A stretch of 64,000 nucleotides of DNA, taken from positions 1 to 64,000 of the forward strand of contig VXIS01000148.1 of assembly GCA_008704415.1 (NCBI GenBank), written 5' to 3'. Shown one piece after another: positions 54,424 to 64,000 of this stretch. The DNA is from Sphaerosporella brunnea (lineage: Eukaryota > Ascomycota > Pezizomycetes > Pezizales > Pyronemataceae). A model generated the notes under the pieces. That model made no database searches. It was not told the DNA's origin and saw nothing but the letters and a program-made list of their open reading frames with translations. The position numbers and the translations under genes were made by a program. The stretch's first letter is position 1, and every line of letters starts with the position of its first letter.

Positions 54424-55749
54424 GTTTGTTATGGTGGTAATGGTGGTAATGGTGATGGTGTTGGGAGGTGGTGCGGGTGAGAGAGGTGAAGGTTAATGGG
54501 AAGGTGGCGAGGCTTGGCGGTGATGTTTGCTTGCAAGCTCACTCACGCGCACCAACCTACATAATCCGTTTGGTTTCTTTGAAGCTTTGTGATTTTGCTT
54601 CAATCGCAGCGCCAGGGATTCCGGTGGAGTGCGGCTGAAGGATCGGCCCTCTCCTCCCGCTTCCGACAGAACTCGCTTCAAAAGCCGTTCCCCGCATTGT
54701 GGCGTCGACGTTTGAGGCTGCCTGGCGTTTCTAAACGCAAACATCAACACGAAACGATCAACGTTACAATAACCGTCAAAGACAGCGCGTAATTTGCACA
54801 GGACTGCCTGCGTATATTAATCGCTGGCGGCGAGAATGTTTGTGGAGCGGGTTTGAATTCGGGGGTAAGACTAAGTAAGACCTTGATTGCTGTCTATCCG
54901 ATCACCAATGCTCCCGGGTCTGCCAGCTGTGGAACACACAGGAGATGAGCATCTCGCCAATCTATCACCGATGGCCTGGCGCAGCAGCCTATCTGCGATC
55001 CAACCGTTCCCCCATTATGCAAATACGTACCAAATCCTTAGACCGCCGTTGTATGAGCACTTCCCCTTTCCTCCTCTAAAACTATTCTTGTACGTCGAGT
55101 CGTTACGGATGGATGGCTCGGCCAAACGAGTGCGATTCGTCCGATGTACCCCACTGCCGCCCCTAAATATCATCCACGTCCATCGCCGCATCGGCCTCCG
55201 CCTTCTCGACCGCCTTCTGCGCGGCGGCAGCCTTTTCCGCCGCACTTGAAACCCTCGCTTTCGCATTGGTCTCGGCAACCTTTGCCGCACGCTCCGCCAG
55301 CTTTTGCTGTCTCCTCGAGTCATTGTGTTATTTTGGCTCCAGGGCAGAGACTTCCTATGTAGGTATCAAGTGCTTAGTAAGCAGTCTGCATAACGTTTGT
55401 ATCACCGCAAACGCGTGGCTTCCGCAGAGCCGCGATTCGGTAGCGACCGATAGTTAAATTTGAGATTCAGATCTTGCGTCGGTCGGGCCGGCTTGACGAT
55501 GCTTGTTCATCTCGCCGTGGTGACGATCTGACGTGGACTGATCAATGGATCTGAATGTTTCGCCTTCGCCGGTCGGGACCGTTATCATGTCGGCGCCGGG
55601 TTCATGGATCGGACGGGCTCGGGTTTCAGCGCGAGTGCCAGACAGTGATCGCCAATGCGGCTAAGTGGAGCCGCCGGATGAGACAGACATTCGCGATAGG
55701 AGCGTTTGGCTATCTTCCCCGCCCAGCTCCTCAACACCGCCCCCCCAAG
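54424..55749. other. intergenic region between rpb12 and the ARMT1-like gene
   Basis: About 1.3 kb. The only coding-like signal is the possible exon at 55163-55315 listed separately. Otherwise no gene is supported. Confidence 0.45.
55163..55315 (-). CDS. possible small-gene 3' exon, Ala/Glu/Lys-rich helix
   Basis: One minus-strand frame reads as a clean amphipathic helix (RRQQKLAERAAKVAETNA, then EKAAAAQKAVEKAEADAA) and ends MDVDDI-stop. Its composition is coding-like, but a stop lies just upstream in frame and I cannot find a matching 5' exon. It could be the C-terminal exon of a small nuclear or ribosome-associated protein. A different frame starts MTRGD at 55323 but then becomes Arg-rich and implausible. 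I do not recognise the family. Confidence 0.3.
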   Translation of the reverse strand, partial: RRQQKLAERAAKVAETNAKARVSSAAEKAAAAQKAVEKAEADAAMDVDDI

Positions 55750-57195
55750 ATGGAGTTCGACACCAAGACCCGTAAGTCTCTGCTGCTGCAAAACGTGAAC
55801 TTTTAGCTCACTGAGCCGCAAATAGCTCCGTACAAAACCTCAGACAAGACCTCGTTCGCCTACGTCTCTGCGCGCGATCGCTGGCCTGTGATTCTGACGC
55901 AGGCCATCGACGACATCTTCCGCACCACGCGCGATGCCACCGACCCGCAAAAGATCGCCGAAGGCAAGGGCCTCGTCGAGAAGCTGGCCAAGCTGAAATA
56001 CGAGATCCAGCACGACCGTGTGTTAACCCCCCTGGAGGACGATGGGGCCTCTGACGTAGCCGCCTATAACAACGAGCTACAACAACTCGGGGTCCCACGC
56101 TGGTTCGATGTTCCTTGGCTATACTCCGAATGCTACCTCTACCGTCGGCTGCACTCGTTCCTAACCCAGACCACGCACTGGAAAAACTACGATCCGTTCC
56201 ACGCGCAGAAAAACGGCACGTTCCGGGCGTCGCTGGCTGCGGTGGTAGAGTTGGCCTCGAAATATAGACAGATTGTCACTGCCGCACACACCGGCGGCGA
56301 GGAAGAGAAGGAGAAGGAGGAGTTGATATTCACGGAGATGATGGAAATCTGTCTCTGGGGCAACGCAACGGACCTCTCCCTCCTGACCTCCCTCACCTAC
56401 GAAGACATTCAGAAGCTGCAAGGCTCCGAAGCCCGCAAGGCCTCGGAAGCCAACATCCTCATCAACGACCTCGCACAGGTGTTTACCGTTCTCCGCGCGG
56501 CCAAGGACGCAGGCAAGGAGTCTCGGCGCCTCGACATCGTCCTCGACAACGCTGGCTTCGAGCTGTTCGTAGACCTAGTGCTAGCGGGTTACCTTCTCTC
56601 GGAAGGCCTTTCCACTGAAGTCGTTCTCCACCCCAAACTCATGCCCTGGTTTGTCAGCGACGTGTTGCCGCAAGACTTCTCAGACCTGTTGGCGGCGCTC
56701 CAGGACCCGGTTAAATACTTCACCACCAACATCCCTGAGGACGCGAAGGCGCCGGAGCTTACAGAGGAGCAAATCGCGGATCTGAAGTTCCTGCACCAGA
56801 ACTGGACCGGCTTTGTCGAGGCTGGAAAGATCCGGCTGCGTGAGGACCGCTTCTGGACGTTGCAGGGCAGCTACTGGCGTCTCCCCGCGCTCGCGCCAGA
56901 ACTTTACGAGGAGCTTAAGACCTCCGAAATTGTCGTCTTCAAGGGCGATTTGAACTACCGCAAGCTCACGGGCGACGCAGAGTGGGATCCTACCACTCCA
57001 TTCGAGGAGGCAATCGGGCCCTTGGGAAAGAAAGACAGCGGGGTCAGAACGCTTGCACTCAGAACCTGCAAGGCGGATGTGGTAGTTGGGTTGCCGCAGG
57101 GCAAGGATGAAGAGTTGAAGGCGGGAGATGTGGCTAGGAAGTGGGGCTGGAGCGGAAAGTGGGCAGTTGTCCAGTTTTGGGATGGAAAAGCCTGA
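55750..57195 (+). CDS. DUF89 / ARMT1-like metal-dependent damage-control phosphatase
   Basis: Two exons, join(55750..55771,55826..57195), 463 aa. The first exon has only 22 nt (MEFDTKT plus one base), donor GTAAGT, acceptor AATAG, giving TPPYKTSDKTSFAYVSARDR. The family (yeast YMR027W, human ARMT1) hydrolyses sugar phosphates such as fructose-1-phosphate as metabolite damage control. Landmarks are RWPVILTQAIDDI (~27), WLYSECYLYRRLHSFL (~105), WGNATDLSLL (~185, the NxTD/D metal-site region), LDIVLDNAGFELFVDLVLA (~240, DN metal ligand) and FKGDLNYRKLTGD (~400), whose Asp-Leu-Asn-Tyr-Arg-Lys is the family's KGDxNYRRL motif. Length is typical. Confidence 0.94.
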
Positions 57196-59625
57196 TTGAT
57201 TGATAGATACTAGAGGTTATAGAGTCATATATATATATATATATGCTGCTGCATCTGAACACCGCTCCCGTGTTATTGTGCCACAAAGTCGAACCCCGCC
57301 CTTAGAGCTTCAACGCGTTGCGCCTGCTAGACTCATCAGCATCAATACTGCCCCTCTCCCCCCCCCCGCCCCAAGTAACTTACGCCGCCAATCGCAAAAT
57401 CTACAGACATCATCACGGTGCCTATCGCTATGCACACCAGCACTGTGGAAACGGCGGCAAATATCAGCGTCTGGAGCAGGAGTCGCAGGGGCGTCATCAT
57501 TATTGGATTGTGGTGATTGCGGTTAGGAGGGGGGCGGGATCGCGGATTGGCGGATTAGCGGATCGAGGCTTTTGGGGGGGGGAAAGTACTGTTGTGGACA
57601 CGTGGTTGAGGGGGGCTTATTTTTGGCATTGGGGTTTTTTTTTTGAGTTTTATACTCGCGATAGGATGTATATATGGTCATCTCGAGAAGTTGTTCGTTC
57701 AACACGTTGTTGACGGATGCTTTCGATGGTGCGGGTCTGAGGTAAAGAGTATGGAGCCTCCGGAGACATTTTTTTGGAGATTATTCCAGGGAAATATGAG
57801 TTCCGAGATATGAAGAACCGAGTGATAGGTAGTGGAGCTTCGACACAACCACCCCCTCCTGTCTCTACAAAATTTATCCGGTAGCTTAAGAATCGGTCTG
57901 TCTGTCGCCAGGCAAACAACTGCGTCATACCTTTAATGCCATCGACATGAACACCGCAAGCTATCTCTTAAACGCCACAAAATCAACCTCATCTACAAGT
58001 CCACAAAGGAACACCATCTGACCCCTCGCCCTAGCTATAGGTATGTCGGCCGTCCCGCCGTCCCGCCCACCAACACAACTGTATTCTCCAGGAGAGAGCC
58101 AACAACAGCATAGATTTGGCTAGTTTCCTAGGGAATGGGTATAATCTTCCAGAGGCTGGGTATCGCTGGCTGAGACCCTCCCTAGTGACCGAAGAGATTG
58201 TTTCTACTTTCTACTGGTGGAATTTCTGAGAAGAAACGGATTTGAGTAGGCTCGCTCCGATGGTCCTCTTTCCTCCGGACCCGGGGCCGGGCTGGTGCCG
58301 TTTTGTGCCAGCCACGGCGGGTACTGTTGAGATGTGTGTATATCGTATGTGGTATGATTTCAGGGCTGACGACTGAGGTTATATTGCGCGCCGGTGAGGG
58401 AAGCTGAATCCTTGAGCAACAAGCAAGAGCCTAACGACCAAAATTATTTCCAACTCCAAAGTCAGCACTGTCGCTAAACTGTACAGACTACATCGAGGAC
58501 AGAAAACACCAACGAATTTCGTCGAAACGTGGGACCATATCTTGATGACAGGCGTTCGAGCAGCTTAACTCATCGCAGAAAAAGACCTTGAGCAAGTGCA
58601 GGTGTTGAGAAGGAATCCTACCGAGGCTAAAGGAAAAGAGGATGGAACTTGCCTGCCGGGCAGATATAAGTCATGAGCTCTGACTCGTACAGCAAATTCA
58701 ATGACTTCTACATCGTACGGTATTCTCTAATTACTAGGGCAGAGCCGGAATGCTGCCTAGTATAAAAACTCCCACCGCATTGTATCCCTAAGGATCTCGG
58801 CGGGAACGTCAGCCTGTGGTGGATTGTTGTGGATCAGCTTCCTCATCACATAGCCTTGAAAGGGTCGGCTTGCTAATCAAAAATCTCGCTTAATCCCTCA
58901 GAGCTGTTCAGGTACTGTTTGTGTTGTATTTGTCGTAATTGCTTTTTCACCGGGCCCAAATTCTCGTTCAACCCTAATCGGATCGATCTGATAACCCTTT
59001 TATAATTAACCCGAGTTCAGCTGATCTGACCAGCCGGAGATCTTCGCCGTTCTTCCGTGCTGGTTGTCGGCGAGAGCCAGCTGGTCTCCTTTCCGAATCA
59101 TTGGATTTGTTAATGAAAAGAGCTACTCCACTTGGGCGGCCATACAGACAACGCGGCCTCTCGTGATCGTAAATTATATCCGATTGACAGCTCGTGATGA
59201 GGGCGTCGCGTTGTCTGGTTGGCCCGTGCTTTTTGTGCGTTTCCAATTTTGCAGGGATCCGTCGCGCGACGTTAATTAGTTGAAAAATGGAATGGCAGGA
59301 ATGGAACGAATGGCGGTGGTTGGTGGACCGTGCCACTCAACTTCCCACAGTCCAACTCTCCTAAAGTGCCCGTCGTCTGCTGGCATTCGAAAGACGGAAC
59401 GGCCTTCAACTTCAACGGAGAACTCCATCGTGATCAAGGAGAAACCCCCCCGAAAAGTACTCTGAAGCCGTGATCGTCCCAGCCCTATCCACCCCCGCGA
59501 ACACGAACTCACAGCTCTCCCTCAACACCCACATACCCAGCGAAAAAGAACCCCCCCTCCTCCCCCCGGCTCTCAGACCACCTCTCCCCGCCGAATCGCC
59601 CCTCCTTCTCGCATCGAACGCCGCT
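57196..59625. other. intergenic, about 2.4 kb
   Basis: No gene is supported. There is an AT dinucleotide run at about 57227-57243, a C8-9 run near 57360, and a GC-rich GGGCCGGGCTGG word near 58286 like the dispersed repeat. The last ~150 bp before 59626 are C-rich and probably the leader of the alpha-actinin gene. Confidence 0.5.
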
Positions 59626-61943
59626 ATGTCGAACCCTCAGTGGGTTATCACCCAAGACAAGACCTTCAGGAAATGGTGTGTAGTCCCTGCAGTGACCGGG
59701 CGAGCTTGTCTACCCCTCGCTAGATAGTCAGCTTGCCAGTAAAAGTAATATGCTCATCGGCTTTGCGCATGAACCAGGCTCAATTCCAAGCTTGCCGTCC
59801 GACAACTGAAACCCGTCGAATCTCTAAAGCAAGATCTCAGTGACGGAGTATGCACCTGTTGCGCCGGGCCTTGTCTGTCTCTGTCTGTCTCTGACTGACT
59901 TTACCTCCCTCAGGTCGTCCTGATTCACCTCTTGGAAATCCTCGGAAACGAATCGCTCGGAAAGTACGCTTCGAACCCCCGCCTACGAGTGCAGAAATGC
60001 GAAAACGTTCACAAGTCCCTCGAGTTCATCAAGGGTCGAGGGATCGGGTTGTATAACATTGGTGCGGAGGATATTGTGGATGGCAACCTGAAGTTGATCT
60101 TAGGATTGATCTGGACACTGATTCTGCGATTCACAATTACGGATATCAAGTATGTGACGTTCCCACGAAGCTTCTGGAGAGCTCTCGGCTGATGGGAAAC
60201 AGCGCCGAAGGTTTGACCGCGAAAGAAGGTCTTCTGCTATGGTGTCAACGGAAAACAGCTTGCTACCCGGGTGTCGAAGTGCGAGACTTTTCAGCGAGTT
60301 GGAATGACGGACTGGCATTGTACGGCTCCGATTGTGGCTTCAACTACTCCGGTGTGCTAATCTCTCAATTAGTTGCGCCTTGTTGGACATTCACCGGCCT
60401 GACTTGATCGATTTCGACCAGCTGGACAAGAGCGACCACAAAGGAAACACCGCGTTGGCTTTCAAGATCGCCAGCGAGGAGATCGGCATCCCGGCGCTGC
60501 TGGACGTCGAGGATGTGTGCGACGTACCGAAGCCCGACGAGCGCTCCATGATGACCTACATCGCCTACTGGTTCCATGCGTTCTCGCACCTTGACAGAAT
60601 CGAGACGGCCGGACGAAGGGTCGAAAAGTTCGTGGAGATGATGCAAAGCGCGTGGGATATGCAGAACAACTTTGAGAAGCGCATGGCGGAGGTAGGTGCT
60701 CGGTTGCAGCTGGCGCGAGTGCGCTTAAGCTAATATCCGCGCAGCTCTTGCGGCAAATCGATGAGACGCGGAAGCAATGGGAGAAGGCCACTTTCGAGGG
60801 CACCTACACCGACGCCAAGCAACAATCTATGGAGTTTGCGGCCTACAAGCGAACATTGAAACGTGCCTGGGTCGCCGAAAAGGCGGAGCTGATGTCGCTG
60901 CTCGGAAATATCAAAACGAAGCTCGGCACATACGGCTTGAAAGATTACACCCCACCGCCACACCTCAGTCTCCCCAATCTCGACAGAGTATGGACGAGCT
61001 TGATGCAGGCAGAGAACAAGCGGAGTATGCAGATCAATCAGAAGATCCGAGAGTAGGCAATGCCACGCGACCAGAAACGCATAAGCTAACAGGCACTCAG
61101 GATCAAGGAATGGCTGCGCAAACAATTCTCTGAGGCGGCAAACGAGTTTGCCCTGTGCTTGAATACTGTAACGATGGAAATAAGTGCCTTGGCAGGAGAT
61201 CCAGAGCGTCAACTCCGGGTTGTCAGGAACCTTCATGCGAATGTCATACCCCTAGAATTGGAGCTGCACCGTATCAAGAAGCTGGATCAGGATTGCGTGG
61301 AAGCCAACATTGAAGAGAATGACCACACAGTTCACTCATATGACGATCTTGAGTACGAATATGGACTTGCGAAGGAGAGCGTGACAAAGAAGTTGGGCTT
61401 TTTGGAGAACCAGGTATTTTTATTTGAACCATTTCTCTGATCGAAGCACCGCTGACCGCTCAGATTGTTGCGCGCAACATGACCAACCTTACGCCAATCC
61501 AGCTCGAGGAGTGGGAATCTGTCTTCCGCCACTTCGATCGTGACCACTCCAACACCCTCCAAGAGCTCGAGTTCTCCGCCGCTCTTGCCTCCCTAGGCCT
61601 GGTCTACGATGAGGAAGAGATGCACGAGGTTTTTGAGGACGTCAGCGAAGGCCGGAACCAAGTCACATTCGAGCAGTTCATTCGCTTCATGGTGGAGGAA
61701 ACCGAAGACCAGAATTCAGCCGAACAAGTGTATCAGAGTTTCCGGGAAGTGGCAGACGGAAAGGAGTACGTGACGGAGGTGGATTTGCGGCACAGTTTGA
61801 TACCCGACTCCATGATCGACGACCTGGTCAAGACGATGCCTTCAATAACATTGGAGAACGGGCGCAAGGGCTACGACTATGAGAAGTACATGGAGTCATT
61901 GATGTCGGGGCCGTCTAACGGTACCAACGGCGCGCAGCGTTGA
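59626..61943 (+). CDS. ain1: alpha-actinin (actin-bundling protein)
   Basis: Eight exons, join(59626..59675,59778..59847,59914..60149,60203..60319,60373..60691,60745..61052,61101..61413,61464..61943), 630 aa; introns 48-102 bp and all phases agree. It crosslinks F-actin in cortical structures and the cytokinetic ring. Two calponin-homology domains form the actin-binding head: CH1 from [15 protein letters not shown], with [20 protein letters not shown], and CH2 from [18 protein letters not shown], with [19 protein letters not shown] short rod of two spectrin-like repeats follows (~230-470), as in fungi, where the rod is shorter than the animal one. The EF-hand end has a good first loop, [13 protein letters not shown], and a degenerate second one, then [15 protein letters not shown]. 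It ends Thr-Asn-Gly-Ala-Gln-Arg. Confidence 0.96.
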
Positions 61944-62764
61944 GTGTTGAAATAGGGCGGGCGCCTTTTCGTTCGTTTTTGCATGGTCCTTGGTGTTTAG
62001 CTGTTTTTGCATTACCCACCCTCTCGATGCGTGGGGTGGAGTTTTGTGTTGGCTGTTGTCGCCGTTGTTCCGTCTTTCTGAGAGACGGCGCTGGTGCTGT
62101 CGGTGATGTGTGTAGAGTAGTCGATGGTGCTGGTGGGGGTGAGGGACCTTTGATATACCTGATAGCTATTACTGCTGGATCTTTGCGAGTACATACTTGT
62201 AGTACCTAATTTTTTTTTCTTTTTGGTGATTCTTATGGTTGCAAACTGTTTGATGTTTCAGTGCCCTCCCTTGTGTCTCGGAGAGTTTGACTTCCCACAT
62301 GATAACGTAAATACTTAAACACTGAACTGAAACATTTGGACTGGAACATGGCTAATCACTCGTAGACTTGCATCGTGGTTTGGATCACTCGATTCCAATT
62401 TCCAACTTCAGCACGACAATTGATGGGAAAAAAGCATATCATGAATTCGAACACAACACAGGATCAAAACAAAACAAAACACCACCACCACCAACAGCAG
62501 CAGCAGCAGCAGACCCAAACCGCGGATATCAAGCCAAGGAAAAAAAAAAAAAACAAGCAAGCAAGCCATCTCACCACGTCTTACCCAGGGAAGGGCGAGC
62601 AAGGGCTATCGTTGCACTGGTATTCAGCATCGCTTTGTAAGAAGTGTTACTTATCAAGGCCAAGCTCGAATCTAGCCATCAGCTTGGTGCGGTTGGAATG
62701 TGGGTTTTCTGTACTCTAGCGGGGCATCGGATTGATTATACGTACCTATCATACTAGCTGTCAT
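61944..62764. other. intergenic 3' of alpha-actinin
   Basis: No gene is supported. (CAC)n and (CAG)n tracts occur near 62480-62515. The left 14-bp target duplication of the next element is 62751-62764. Confidence 0.5.
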
Positions 62765-63270
62765 GCACCAGCCCCGACCACCCCCCCCCCCGCAATGAGG
62801 CTGAGGCGAAAGAGGGATGGAAGAAGGTCGAGAGAAAGAAACGCAGGCGGCCCCTCGGGCCGCACTGCGACACAGTCTACTGGGAAGAGCGTCCCGTCCT
62901 GGGCCCAAGTGGCCGGTGACGGAGCTGTCTGTTTCAACTTCTACATGGGAGGAGGAGCGGGCAGCGCCAAGTCACACACGACGCGCAAACCCTGGGGGGG
63001 GGGGGGCAGAAAGAAGGAGAAGAAGGAGAAGGGGGAGAAGGGGAAGGAGAGGGAGCAGCGGGCTCCGGACGTGCGGGGTTGGAGAGGGGGTGAAACACAG
63101 TCCTTTCTGTATAATTTTTGCGATTTCCTTGATTTTCTTTCCTTAAGAGAGCCGCAGGCCCCGTCTGTAGGACCTTGAGTCCTAAGGGGTAGCACAGTCT
63201 CTCTTCTCTATATATGCCATGGGCCGCAAGCGGCCGAATGCAATATGATTAAAACAAAAATAAAAACAAA
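62765..63270 (+). mobile_element. 506-bp A-tailed non-LTR-type retroposon with 14-bp target-site duplication
   Basis: A perfect 14-bp direct repeat, ATACTAGCTGTCAT, flanks it at 62751-62764 and 63271-63284. The insert ends GATTAAAACAAAAATAAAAA plus CAAA at the second copy. A perfect stem GGCCGC-AA-GCGGCC lies at 63222-63235. The last ~140 bp match the minus-strand element at 4047-4189. An open frame at 62795-63178 (127 codons) encodes a basic, Lys/Glu/Gly-rich peptide with VPSWAQVAG near residue 54; it resembles no reverse transcriptase and includes a G14 run, so it is either an ORF1-like remnant or chance. This is best seen as the longest copy in the window of a non-autonomous family that needs LINE enzymes. 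Confidence 0.78.
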
Positions 63271-63284
63271 ATACTAGCTGTCAT

Positions 63285-64000
63285 CGCGGGGTATTTGTCT
63301 CTCTCAAAATATATTATCTCGGTCACTGTAATAATCTCTTTAGGGAGGATTTCCTGAAAAAAAATAGTAAAATAAATGTCATTATATAGGGCCTAAAAGT
63401 CAGTCCATCGGGGAGAGCACTCGATTTGTAATTCTGGTAGGGGGGCAAATATGGACGCACTACGTAGAACTTATGATGATGCGCTGCGCTTTGAAGGTAC
63501 CTAGACCTTCGCTTATGCGGGCAATTTTCACTGAATATCACTCGCACATCGCTTGCTTCCGAAGATCTACTTTTAAAGCGCACAAGTCGTTGCTTCGCTA
63601 AATTTTGGCGAGGTGGCTTGGCGTAGTGAGTGTGAGTAAATTTTCGGGAGCAACGAAGGCACATGTCACGGGGGCTAATTTGCATCTGCATTTTTTACAA
63701 TAGATGGATCCGGCGGGATTGAGACTTTTGAGGTTGGTGCTGCCGGCAAACTGGGTGCATGCGAAGATGTGATTCGTGGGTTCACTGACGGCCGTTAAGC
63801 TGCTTCGATTCTGGGGTTCTCATCCCAACACTAAATATCTGCTGCGCACGGATTGCTCTCCACAAATCACCTCATCGCATCCACCCGGTGCCGGCAGCAC
63901 CAGCCTCAGAAACTGAAATCTTCCAATGCCAACGGATTTGGCAGGAAAATAGATCTCCACGAGTTAGGGAGAGTTAGAGTTAGGGTAGAATTCGGTTTAG
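63285..64000. other. gene-poor window end with TTAGGG-like words
   Basis: No protein is supported. The last ~40 bases contain two TTAGGG words in a degenerate GAGTTAGGG context. The tRNA-like relic is listed separately. Too short to call a telomere. Confidence 0.4.
63389..63460 (+). other. tRNA-Thr-like relic
   Basis: GGGCCTA is followed by GTCAGTCC and GGGGAGAGCACTCGATTTGTAA, which reads as a tRNA D-arm and a 5' anticodon stem with a TTTGTAA loop (anticodon TGT, threonine). The 3' anticodon strand and the T-arm (GGGGGGCAAATATGG) are degraded, so it is unlikely to be functional. It could be the head of a tRNA-derived SINE or a tRNA pseudogene. Confidence 0.35.

Noticed and set aside
63323..63691. 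122-codon minus-strand frame with a CxxC near its start
   Set aside because: It runs across the tRNA-like relic and has no repeated zinc motif; most likely chance.
63961..64000. Telomere at the window end
   Set aside because: Only two separated TTAGGG words, not a tandem array.

Overview
The window is nuclear DNA from a filamentous ascomycete (Pezizomycotina). The evidence is short spliceosomal introns (about 48-102 bp, GT...AG with CTAAC/CTGAC-like branch sites), proteins of typical filamentous-fungal form (Cla4-type PAK kinase, fungal alpha-actinin, presenilin-type intramembrane protease, SPC3, ARV1, Caf1 with a glutamine/proline-rich N-terminus), long untranslated regions rich in T/C or A tracts, and several retroposon insertions. 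I cannot assign a class from sequence alone. Exon joins below were inferred by reading frame, splice signals and protein-family continuity; no transcript data were available.

Layout. 1-2750: one gene of a fungus-specific family (minus strand). 2751-12228: a gene-poor stretch with no protein I can support. It holds two short A-tailed retroposons with perfect 14-bp target-site duplications, a tRNA-like relic, dispersed GC-rich repeats and homopolymers. 12229-29154: AT-hook protein, SNARE Sec9, signal-peptide-peptidase-like protease, glutathione synthetase, Ras palmitoyltransferase subunit Erf4 and a 2121-residue SNF2/ATRX-like chromatin remodeler. 29155-36044: a 328-bp inverted-repeat element (MITE-like), signal peptidase subunit SPC3, WDR70, ARV1 and a GMC oxidoreductase. 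36276-49105: citrate synthase with a peroxisomal C-terminus, DsbA/FrnE-like thioredoxin-fold protein, splicing factor SF3A1, OCRL-like inositol 5-phosphatase, then the deadenylase Caf1 head-to-head with decapping factor Dcp1. 50231-61943: PAK kinase Cla4, RNA polymerase common subunit RPB12, a possible small unrecognised gene, a DUF89/ARMT1-like phosphatase and alpha-actinin. 61944-64000: gene-poor again, with a 506-bp retroposon whose last ~140 bp match the 4-kb copy, and a tRNA-Thr-like relic.

Most genes are housekeeping and do not form a metabolic cluster. Loose themes are the secretory/ER set (Sec9, signal peptide peptidase, SPC3, ARV1, Erf4), RNA metabolism (SF3A1, Caf1, Dcp1, RPB12), and cytoskeleton/polarity (Cla4, alpha-actinin, 5-phosphatase). 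Several pairs are divergent with short shared promoters (protease/gsh2, SPC3/WDR70, Caf1/Dcp1).

The least-explained signals are the three short non-LTR-like insertions. All have 14-bp duplications, a GGCC stem-loop and an AAAAC-type tail. Other signals are the MITE-like element, an inferred GC-AG intron in the remodeler, an in-frame 54-nt intron in front of the Caf1 catalytic motif, and introns carrying 13-base poly-C runs just after the donor.
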